A stretch of DNA of 64,000 bases, taken from positions 6,095,839 through 6,159,838 of the forward strand of contig NC_030855.1 in assembly GCF_000208745.1 (NCBI RefSeq). The letters run 5' to 3'. Position numbers and translations under genes: made by a program. Of the stretch, positions 12,267-22,700 are shown one piece after another. The stretch's first letter is position 1, and each line of letters opens with the position of its first letter. The stretch is from Theobroma cacao (lineage: Eukaryota; Streptophyta; Magnoliopsida; Malvales; Malvaceae). The notes under the pieces were generated by a model that worked only from the letters and a program-made list of their open reading frames with translations, did no database searches and was not told the DNA's origin.

Positions 12267-13644
12267 TGTTGACTCCATATGTCTTTTATGATAACAAAAC
12301 ATTCCTCATTTATTAATGTGTAATCTTGTTATTTAAGTGTTTAGCATTTAATTTAATACCCCTAACAAAGTTGTGAATTAAAGGCAAGTCAAGGAGCTTG
12401 CTAAGTTTAATGAAGAGTTAATCAATTAAGAAGGAAAAAGCAAGTAATAAACTAAAACAGAACATTAGTAACTGATTATCAAGGAACCTTAATCAATTAA
12501 GGCATGGCTATGTGATAAGCTGAAGCAAAACAGAAATATGTTGGTCAATTGAGAGGTCTGGTTAATATATTAGAGCACAAGGTCTTAGTATCTTCAAGCA
12601 CCAAAAACAAGTTTGAAAATATAGTTGAAAGTTGCAGGGAGCCAAAATGGAGAAGTTCAAAATTCGAAAATCTTCTAGTTGATTAAAGGTGATTTTAATC
12701 AGTTATGGTTGAAGGAAGTAAAGTTCAATCAGTTAAAGGACGAGTTAACTAATTAAAGGGAGACTGTTGTGCAGAGAAGTGAAAACAGAAAGTTTGTAAT
12801 TAGTTAAGCCTGCCATAACCAGTTAGAGGAAGTCTGCTGAAGAAGAGAATTTTGAAGACAGAGAACTCTTAATCGATTAGAGCCTCCTATAATAGGTTAG
12901 AGCAGAGAACACAGTAGTAACACAGTGCAAGACAAAGAAACTGTAATTGGTTAGAGTTGCCTATAATCGGTTAGTCGAAGTTCGTCTATCTTTTCGAATT
13001 TAAACACTAAAGGACAAAATAACAGCTAGAACTACATTAGAGTTGTTTCTAATGGCTAGAAACTATCTCTAATAGAAACTTCGACTCCCGAAGTATAAAA
13101 AGAAGCTAAAACGGTCAAAGAATGTATACTTGAAGGAAGAAGAGCCTTTTTTAGCAAAAAACCAAATATCATTCACTAAAAACACTTGTTTCTCATTCTA
13201 AATCCAGAAAAAGTGTTTGAGCTTGATTATAATCTATCCAGACTTGTAAAGGTATTTAATTATGCTTCTTTTTCTTGAAACATTAGAGTGTGTGAAGTAC
13301 TTTAAAGCTTATAGTAAGGGATTAGAGCTTGGGTTAGAAGCTCACCTTCTAAAAGCTTGGTGGATGCTATTAATTCCATTGGTTTAGTGAAGTTGGGTTG
13401 AAAATCCTTGATTAGGAGATCAAGATAGTGGATGTTAGTCAAAGAAACCGAACTACTATAAATAGCTTTGCATTGTCCACTTCTCTTTACCTTTCCTTAC
13501 TTTGTGTCTTTTGGCCACTAAAAGCTATATATTCATTTTCCTCTAATTAATTAAAAGCTCTATCTTTCAAAAGGAGCTGAGCTTAAAATTTTTAATGCTA
13601 TTCGCCCCCCCCCCCCCCCCTCTAACACTCCATTGGGACCAACA
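12267..13644 (+). mobile_element. Solo SIRE-like LTR inserted in the copia 2 RT
   Basis: It begins TGTTGACTCCATATG and ends with a 16-base C run, TCTAACACTCCATTGGGACC and AACA. The inverted copy at 38,306-39,725 has the same ends, and its borders are proven by an empty site. Flanks are AACAA on the left and AAAAA on the right, a target duplication with one mismatch. No internal region is present. It holds seven motif pairs (12,469-12,973). The host RT reads on across it. The element is younger than copia 2. Confidence 0.85.
12469..12973 (+). repeat. Array of seven paired TAATCGGTTA-type motifs (LTR U3, family 2)
   Basis: Motif starts are 12,469/12,490, 12,542/12,562, 12,676/12,696, 12,726/12,746, 12,797/12,816, 12,870/12,890 and 12,944/12,964. 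Spacing within pairs is 19-21 bp. The copies read TAATCGATTA, TAATCGGTTA, TAACCAGTTA, TAATTGGTTA and similar, mostly near-palindromes. Confidence 0.8.
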
Positions 13645-14720
13645 AAAAAAGTTGGTAAATTGATTAAATCTTTATATGGCTTGAACCAAGCACTAAAACA
13701 ATTGCATGAAAAATTTGATCAAATTCTTGTTTGTAATGGATTTTCTACTATTGAAGTTGATAAATGTGTGTACACAAAAACTGTTGATAATAAATGTGTG
13801 ATTATTAGTTTATATATTGATAATATGCTTAGTTTTGGTACATGCATTGATGTGGTCAATAAAACAAAATGTTTCTTGGCTTCTAAATTTGATTTGAATG
13901 ATTTAGGAGAAGCCAATGTTATTTTAGGTATTAAAATCATAAGATGTGATAGTGGCTCAATGCTAACACAAGAGCATTATATTAAGAGGCTACTTAAAAA
14001 GTTTGGATATTTTGATATCACACTTGTGAATGCTCCTTATGATGGTATTATCCAATTAAAAAAAATAAACATGATAGTGTGGCTCAATTTGAGTATGCTC
14101 AGATTATTATAAGTTTGATGAATTTGATGAATTATACTCGACCTGATGTTGCTTTTGTTGTTTGTAGACTGAGCAGATATACATAAAATCCTAGTCAAGA
14201 TCATTGGACTGCCTTAAGCAAAGTTATGAAATACTTGAGACCATAATGGATATAGTGATACTAACTAGATCTCATATTCAGATAAAACAAATCCACAAGT
14301 GGTTATGAATTCACCTTGGTGGAGGTGCTACAACTAAGAAATCAACTAAACAAATAATAATTGCTAAATCTACAATGGAGTAAGAATTTGTAGCTTTAGA
14401 GTTGGCTAACAATAAGGTTGAGTGGTTAAGAAACCTCTTAGCTGATATTCTGTTGGGACTAAAACCAACACCTTCTGTGTCTATGCATTGTAATTGCCAA
14501 ACGGTAATAGCCATTGCAAAGAATAAAACTTTCAATGGTAAGAATAGACACATTCGTTTGAGACATGATATAGTAAAGTGACTACTTAGAGAAGGAACTA
14601 TGTCCATTAATTTTGTAAAGTTGGAGCTAAAGTTGGACGATCCTTTAACTAAACCCCTCGAAAGAAAATTGATTAATGATACATCGAGGGGAATGGGACT
14701 TAAGCCAATTGAGAAAATGA

Positions 14721-15272
14721 ACAAATAATGGTAACTCAACCTATGTGATTGGAGATCCCATGAATTAGATTTATATGAGTAATAAAAAGCTTTTTGTTGA
14801 TAAATTGATGCACAATTAAAAATCATTATCCCTCTTATGATGTGTAAATAGTGCAAGACTGCAACGAATGAGAGGTTGAGTTAAATTTTTAATGAGTTCC
14901 ATATCTTTTATGGGTAGTGTATTAAATTGCAATATGCACTTGATGGAATCACCTATATAAGTGTGGAGTGGGGTCGCTCCTATGAGAATTGTGGCAAGTT
15001 CACTAAAACACTTATGAATAACCAAGTACACGCATGGTCTATTCGCGCAAAACCATGTTGAAAGTAAAAATTGTGAGGGTGTAATATGATTAATGAAAAT
15101 CATATCTCACATAAAGAATTTTTGTTCATAGAAGTTACAAACTTCACCAAACTCTATTATTTATATTTCATTTTCTCTAGGGCTAGTTTGTAACTTAAAA
15201 AGCATCAATCACGATGCATTACACTCACACCCAGTAAAAACTTCCTATGAAGCCTTATGAAAGAAATGGGGG
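14721..15272 (+). other. Copia 2 3' untranslated region with polypurine tract
   Basis: No open frame is supported. The last bases include GAAAGAAATGGGGGAT (about 15,260-15,275), a polypurine tract directly before the 3' LTR. The minus ORFs at 14,311-15,103 are antisense shadows of the dead RNase H and this region. Confidence 0.5.
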
Positions 15273-15665
15273 ATAATTCGAAAAATAGTGTATTTCATAA
15301 GGTTTCAACATCCCACATTGCCAAGGTACAAGAAAGGTAAGTGCCTTATGTATGAAAACCCATAATAGACTTGTTGTAAGAAAGAAAAGAATGAGGTCTC
15401 ATGCACACATAAGATTAAACCAGGCCTTAAAAAAATGTATATTCCCCCCTACTCGTGACTATACACGTGGGCTAAGTCCGAGTATAATTTTGTACTTTGG
15501 TATATAGTTTTATTTTGCCTCACCAATAGTTCTCTCATTTCCTTTAAAACTTCTCTACATGTTTTCTCTATTTTCCTTGCTTTCTCTTTAGGTTTTTTTT
15601 TCTTTAAAAAAGTCTTTCTGTTATTCCTACTATCTCTTACTAGTTTGTGTAAATTTCAATAATGA
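15273..15665 (+). mobile_element. 3' LTR of copia 2
   Basis: It aligns with 10,709-11,345 (GTTTCAACATCCCA, ACCCATAATAG, GTATAATTTTGTACTTTGG, TCTTTCTG) but is shorter by one block of about 240 bp. The strong divergence between the two LTRs implies an old insertion. Confidence 0.65.
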
Positions 15666-16190
15666 GTGGTGTCTGGATAAACGAAAGCTATTTGATAGTT
15701 GAAACTTACATGACTATAACATATGCTGCCATCAATTCCACGATGCTTGAATTTTATAAATTTATAGAAAGTGGGTTATTCAATGCATATATTATCATGG
15801 ATGATAAATTCTTTAAAATAAGAAAAAAATTACTACTGGTTTGCCAATAATATAATCAAATATGGAAGTGCTCAGTCAAGTATAATTGGCTTTGAGCAAA
15901 GTAGATCTTTTTTAAACCTAATGATGCCAATTTATTGCTTGGATCTTCCCCAATTTCAATTCCTAGCTGCTACACCTCTTCCAAGCCCAAGTCCTTCCTG
16001 AACTAACTTCAAGCACAAGCGATTCAATATAAAGAAATAGAGCATATCACTTCCAATGACCAATCAATTCAACTCAGTGCCATAAATACAGTGCACCATG
16101 CTGAAAGGGTTGTAACGATTGTCCATTTTCAGCCATCAAAGTTTGGTTTATCATCTAACGAAAGTGGAAACTAAAATTAATATTGGACAT
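15666..16190. other. No gene seen; a short open frame without recognisable content
   Basis: The frame at 15,662-15,850 starts inside the LTR end and shows no domain I recognise. The rest is closed in all frames. Confidence 0.4.
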
Positions 16191-16667
16191 TGTTGACACC
16201 CCATTTTGTTTTTATTTCATTTGTTTTGTTTTTTGTTTTTATTTAATTTATTGTATTTTATTTAATTGTTAATGCCTAAATGATTTAAGCCTCTTTAAGC
16301 CCAAATTATTTTGATCTGCTTGGTTTCTTTGGGGCTTATTCTTATTATATTTGATTCTAAAATTGGGCTTTGGACCCAATCTACTCCCATTTTTCTTTCC
16401 TTTGGGCTGGACTTAAATCTCATTCTCTTGTTTCTAGAGCCCATTAAGCCCAATGAGCTTTTGTTTTTGTCATTTCGACATTTTATTACTATTATTACTA
16501 TGACTCAAATTTTAGATTAAAAAAATCAGAATGAAAATCAAAAGTCAAAGAGCAAGGTTGTCAACCATTGCAAGAACCACTTGTAGCCACCCATTGCCTC
16601 TCCCTTGCACCGTGCAAAAAACACACATTTCGCTCTTTTGCATAAATGACTGAAAGATAGTGTATTT
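16191..16667 (+). repeat. Probable 5' fragment of a gypsy-type LTR
   Basis: The sequence starts TGTTGACACCCCATTTTG, a typical start for some plant gypsy LTRs, and runs through T-rich and GGGCTT/AGCCC-rich text to the CACTA terminus at 16,668. No matching partner lies in the window, so this call rests on the start motif only. Confidence 0.3.
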
Positions 16668-17110
16668 CACTAAAAAAAAGGAGCTTACGTTAACAAAATC
16701 AATTCCATCGACAATTGTTGACAGATTACCAATTAGTTTTCAACAAGATTGTGTTACATACACTATCAACGAAATTCACTAATGAAATTTACCACGAAAA
16801 GAGTTCCATCGACAAATAATTGATCATTTATTGACACACAATAAATAAAAAAGACACTGACCAATCATGTTCATCAATATTGATTATCACCAATAGAATT
16901 TACCGATAGATTTTTTTCACTGCCTATTCAGTCAATAACTCATTTACATTAACAACGAAATTATGGACGAAATTTCCATAGATAGTGTTCTTTTAAAATT
17001 TTGTTGAATTACTAATGAAATTTTCATCAATAATAGTCTTTGAGGGTTTTTTAACTTTCCAATAAAAATTTTGTCGATAATTTTGCCGGTAAGTTAAAAA
17101 TGACTCTCCA
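16668..17110 (+). mobile_element. Left terminal fragment of a CACTA transposon
   Basis: It starts CACTAAAAAAAAGGAG, a standard CACTA terminus, followed by about 430 bp of short repeats such as AATTCCATCGACAA and TTTTGTCGATAATTTTG. This is the same subterminal style as 9,800-10,303. No transposase and no second end are present, so it is a truncated or internally deleted copy. It ends about 550 bp from the CAS stop codon. Confidence 0.6.
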
Positions 17111-17663
17111 ATTTCACCCTAACAGCTTTTCTCTCTGCTCTCTCTTCCATCGATAAAAATAACATGACTATGTGATATTTTCACCATCCAAGTCAATATC
17201 ACATGAATATAAAATGATAATTAATCAATTATTAATCATAAGTACTTATTTAGTTCAAAATAAATATATAAAAATATGAATTTGATTGAACACAAATAAA
17301 GAACATAAAAACTTATTTGTTTTTTCTTAAATAAGTCTAAAGATTTTTTTGAGTATTATGCCTTGTTTATTACTATACCATATACGTAAGGAAGTAAACT
17401 TGAGAAAATGACAAAACGTAACCCCTCAAGGTTCGAGCCTACTTACACCAAAAAAAATATTCAATTTAGGAAACCTAAGTGTTCCCCTATAAGAATCTTG
17501 TAAGAATTATAAAATAACTAAATTACCTTAGACATGTTATCTTGCAAATAGGAAGCAGATAATGAAAGTCTACATTACGCACCTCAAATGGCTGGAAAAA
17601 AGAATTATGAACCAATGAGTAAACTTATTTATTCCGACCATTATTATCAACAGTGGCAAAATC
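17111..17663 (-). other. 3' flank and probable 3' UTR of CAS
   Basis: Downstream of the CAS stop codon on the minus strand. A minus-strand AATAAATAAGT lies at about 17,624-17,634, some 30-40 bp after the stop, and a second AATAAA at about 17,366. Either could direct polyadenylation. I see no other gene. Confidence 0.4.
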
Positions 17664-19660
17664 TCAAGGGGCCCGCAACACTCGGCAGGTATATTCTCCA
17701 AGGGCCCATATCGGGAAAATGTTCCGATATGCCGAGTAGCTAATCATACAGTTCTTATTGAAGACTCCCATGATCTCCTGTGATAGGGAAATGTTAGAAA
17801 GCAATCAGCGAGTGCATGGACACATATGGTTTTGGAAATGAACTTCCAATGTTATCACTCTTTGAACAAAGTGATATAAGTAAGCCATGTCATTGAAAGA
17901 ACTTGTAGAAATGCAAGCTTCTTGATCAGGCTCTTCATGTTTGTTTGCTCAAACAATACTGAAACACTAGATGCATTCTCTACTTACAAGTTTCTCCTTG
18001 TTGCTCCATATAACATGCAAAAACTTTATTTACTGTCTGTTACCGAATCATTTTTTACTTGCAGACTATTGAACCAGCATAGATTTCAGTGATTTGCAAA
18101 GCACTGAAGAAACATAACTTGCTATTTCCAATTTTCTTAGACAGATATGATTAAATTATTGCTCCAGGCATGATTATCTTCTCTGACCATGATGTAAAAA
18201 AAGAAAGCCCATCTTTACCTCTTGAGGAAAATCTCCATCCTCCATTTGAGAGTTAATTAATATCCTTGCAGCACGATGCAATGGTGTCGGATCTCTCTCA
18301 GCCTTTCATTGTGGAAGAGTTAGTAGTTACCACAGAATAATAAAATTAAAAGTGAGGTTTGTATATTGAAATTGAAGCTTTCTTGAAGTCCTAAAAATAT
18401 GTAAACTGAATAAACACATTGAACAAATACACTGAAGTACCACAGTCAACATTGTTATGCATCCTGAATTTTGCAGAACATTATCACATAAAGAGTGAGA
18501 ATATAATACCAGCAGAAAGGAGACTTAGGCCTTATATGGTTTGTATATGGATGAGTATTAGTCCTTAGCAACTTGGTAAAATGTGGATCAAGTGCTAAGT
18601 GAACCTTCTCAGGCTATATTAAACATATTTATTTAGGCTCTCTTTGGTTTTTACGTTTGCTATTTGTATTTTATTATTCAAGTTTAGCTTTCTCCAAATT
18701 TGCTACAAAGCAAAAGCAATGGTAAAAAACCAAAAGCATCTTAAGAATGAATATAAAGGGAAAATGTAGCATCAATTTAAACATAATTGTTCAAGAAAAA
18801 GTAAGATCATGCATTTTGTTGTTTATGAAAGTTAACTTTTCTATTTTAAATTATATTCTTTAATTTGCACTTCTGAAAGTAAAAAAGGAATAAAGCAATA
18901 ACCCAAGAAAACTTTAGTTTGCACATCACATGTTAGAATTTAGGTCGTGAATCCTCTTAATGCCTAGAACCTATTTTGTGAACGTATTAGAAGTGCCATT
19001 TTACAAACATACTACATAAACGGTGGGTGTCTTTAACAAAGTAGCACCATTACATGCAGCCATTTGGGACACAAACTAAATAAGTAGTGGGAGTCAGAAA
19101 AGCTTTTAAGTAACATTGCTACATGTCTTGTAGCCTTTCTTGAAGAATTTTAGAAATTTAAAACCCTAATTGTTCTAACAAATTCTCTTTGAAGAAAGAC
19201 TATTTGAAAGTGTGCTATTTCTGTCCAATAAAATTTATTGGTATACTTAGTATGGATCAAAGATGAATGGAATCACCCTTCATAATAATAAATGGCATAG
19301 ATGTTTAAGAAGTCTTCTATCTGACCATCCACAATGAAAAGCCATCTAAGTTTTAAAGGTGGCATACTGGAAATTGAGTTTCCTAACTAGCTAATGATTT
19401 CAAGCTACATAAAAGTAAATGTGTAGACCTCTTTTCAAAGCCTTACTCAACCCATAGCTAACACTGACAAACAGCTTTCTTTCCTCCTCTATCAAAAAGA
19501 ATTGTTTACTAATGGAGAATTTTTAAGAATAATTATTATATTTTGTATTAGTGTCTGATTATTTGGTCTAATATTGTGTTTTTTACATTTGGGATAACTT
19601 CTTGTTTTAAGGCTATTTTAGGGTTAACATGTTTACATATATGTATACATGTATATATGC

Positions 19661-19693
<33 letters not shown>

Positions 19694-19719
19694 NCATATA
19701 TGTATACATGTATATATGC

Positions 19720-19756
<37 letters not shown>

Positions 19757-22700
19757 GGCTGCTGACAAAGAATAAATAACTCTCTTCTGGTTTTTTCCTC
19801 TCAACATGGTATTAGAGCTTAGAGCTTTTGCTGACTAAAAGAGCTATATTTTTTATCGCTCGGCAGTAGAGGAATCTTGTTTGCTACCCTTGACAGCCGC
19901 CAAAAGCCTTGCGTGACTAGGTAGTTAGCGAGGAGTTTGAAATTTTTTTCCTGCGGTATTTCAAAGCATGGCTAATGGGAAGAAAACAGCTGATGAAAAT
20001 AAGGTTGGTTTGATCGGAGAGAATCCCTCATTACAAATTAGTCCCGTAAAGCTAGATGGAACTAATCATCTTGCGTGGTCAAAATCTTGTTTGTTGTTCA
20101 TCCAAGCTCAAGGTCTGAAAGGATATGTTACTGGGGATAAACAAAAACCAGAGGTCACCAGGGCCACCTACAACCAGAGGGAATCTGAAAACTCTCCCGT
20201 AATGTCATGGCTCATTAATTCCATACAGCCTCAAATTGCCCAAGGTTATCTATTACTAAATACTGCATCTAAGATTTGAAATGCAGCATCTCAAACCTAT
20301 TCTCAAATGGGCAATGATGCACAGATTTATGAATTGTGGAATAAGGTGTGATAACTCTAATATATAGAGTTATTTTGACACATTTTGGGGCTTAAGTAGT
20401 TAAACTTCTGAGATTTTATGTTCAGATTTTAACATTTTAGGTGTTTTCTAAGTTTAAATTTGATTACTTGTTGAGTGGTTAATTTAAATTATTTTAATTT
20501 AATTTTATGTTATTTTATTTTAAATTACTTTAAACATAGTATTACTAATTTCTCTTATTATTTTTATTGAAAATTTGATGAAATCCATGCACGTATGGTG
20601 ATGGCTTCATTCGTATATGTTTCAGTATTTTGACCATATCTCTCTCTACAAAACTCCAAAAAAGGTGATTATTGGACCACTAGAATTCTAAGAAGAAAAG
20701 CTACAACTTTTATGTTTACCACTTTACCCAGTTCTGATTGGATCATGGTCAGAATATTTGTCTAAATTGAAGCACTGCAGTAGTATGCATGGACTGAACA
20801 TCATGAGGCATTTCGAGCACATCTTTCAACCCAGAAGTCCAATTGACATAATTCTTGAGCTATTGGAAAGTTAAGACATAGGGTTATAATCTTTATGTTT
20901 ATCACCTTTTCTAGTTTCAGACCAGATCAGAGTGAAAATCACGTTTGAAGTTGATAGACCGTCGTAGAGCTGGAAAACATGGGCGCGACGCTGAGCTAAA
21001 ATGGCGCACCATACATTTTCCCGAGAGCCTAGCACCACAGCACTGAAAGAGTAGTGCTGCAGCACTCCCAAGGCAAAAATTCAATGTCGTGGGGCCAAGA
21101 AATCAAGGTCGCGGCACTGAATGATTTTTCAAAAATAAAAATTTAATGGGCTTTTGGAAATTAGGCTTGTTAGAGCCTATTTAAGGGACCTTTTTAAGAA
21201 GTTTTAAGGGAGAGACAGCGAGCAACTATTTTGGAGATTTAGAGCCAAAATTGAGCAAGAAAACAAAAGAATTTGAAAGAGAATTGAGATTGCAAAGCTT
21301 CAATAATTAATTTCTTTCTCTACTTCTGTATTTTTCTTATTTTCTTTCACTTGGATTCATGGCTAAATTTCTTTGGATGTTGTTTTTATTAGTTATTATG
21401 AGCTAAACTATTTTTCTAGAATTGTGGTTGATTTCAACATATAGTTTGAATATTAATTTCTCTTTTATTTATCATGAATGGGTATAATTTTGCTTATTCA
21501 AATATGTTCTTAATGCTTTTTATTGTCTGGCCAACAATTAATTGATTTGTGAATCTAGGGATTCAATAGAGAGATTTTAGATTGAACTAAGGTTTGAATA
21601 GTGTATATTCATATCACTTAGGTGATCTGATTCGCGATTCGGGTAAACATACGCCAATTGCCATACATGACCACATTAGGACACTTGCTTAATGAACTTA
21701 ATTTAATTTATTTCTATAAACATATAGTGAACTAATTAACTTAGGTACTTGCACAAGTAACCAAACAGAGACTTGTCCATAGCTTTGGATTCTAGGTTAG
21801 AAAAACCACCCAAGAAAGATAAATAACAAGAAAAGTTGATGTCAAATGAAATGTTAAATGAATCCATAATCCTAGATCTTTAATATATTTCTTTTCTCAA
21901 CTTATTTAGTCTATTAGTTTATTTAGTGTTGATTTTTGATTATTTTTAATTAGTTTTTCTTTAATTTTCGGATTACTTAAATAAGATTAATTTGTTTTAT
22001 AATTTTAGTACTTAGTGAAACTTCAGAAACAAATCTCCGTGGGAACGATATTCTTTTTCATCACTATATTACTTGTTCGATACGTATACTTGCGTGTGCA
22101 AATTCGACAACAAGATGCATGAGACAAAACTAGGTGAGATGATCATTGCTCAATACTTTACTAAATTGAGTGGTTTATGGCAAGAACTCGACTATTACCA
22201 AGATTTCCAAGCAGAATGTTCTGAAGATGCAACAAAATTCCAGAAATTAGTGGAAAAAGAGTGCATATATGATTTTAAACTTATTCTCTATGTTCAAACA
22301 ATGATAAAGTCCGTATAGTGGATGGATATTTAACCTTTATATTTGGAACAGGTTCTATTAAATGTACTCCCACCATTAATCTATCTTTAGTCCTTCATGT
22401 TCATCGTTTTCCTATTAACTTTTTATCTGTTAGTTCAATTACAAAAGCACATGTTTGCAAACCTAAATTCTTTCCTACTCATTGTGTTTTTTACAAAACT
22501 TGAAAACACGGAGAACGATTGGCTTTGGTAGACTGCAAGACGGCTTGTATCTACTAAAGGAAGGTTACAGTACCTTGATTCTTGGTATAACCTGAACCTC
22601 GTTAAGAGAATCTATGAATGTTAACTTAGAAATAATCTAATGGCATAAACGATTAGGACACCCATCTTTTTTTGTTTTAAAAAGATTATATCCTAGTTTG

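Larger units (their letters stand above)
11520..14720 (+). pseudogene. Copia 2 gag-pol remnant with a large internal deletion
   Basis: A gag start at 11,520 gives MDSHTDNIIATIPTT and, further on, FAKPFPDISKIEVFNGENFKRW, the usual N-terminal copia gag pattern. By about 11,900 the frame has already moved to the RT start (KARLVAKGF at about 12,035), so the rest of gag, protease and integrase are gone. RT runs to 12,266, is split by a solo LTR (12,267-13,644), and resumes at about 13,646 (KLIKSLYGLNQ, then YIDN in place of the catalytic YVDD). RNase H is recognisable but full of stops from 14,112 to about 14,720. It cannot encode a working polyprotein. Confidence 0.8.

Noticed and set aside
12469..12973. 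CRISPR-like interpretation of the regularly spaced motifs
   Set aside because: The repeats are about 10 bp, degenerate and paired, in plant LTRs with proven target duplications. There are no cas genes or spacer logic.
14311..15103. Two long minus-strand ORFs
   Set aside because: Antisense shadows of the decayed copia 2 RNase H and its 3' region. The plus strand has the recognisable protein.
17430..17460. GGTTCGAGCC resembling a Pol III B box (tRNA or SINE)
   Set aside because: No A box at the right distance, no acceptor-stem pairing and no SINE-like duplication.
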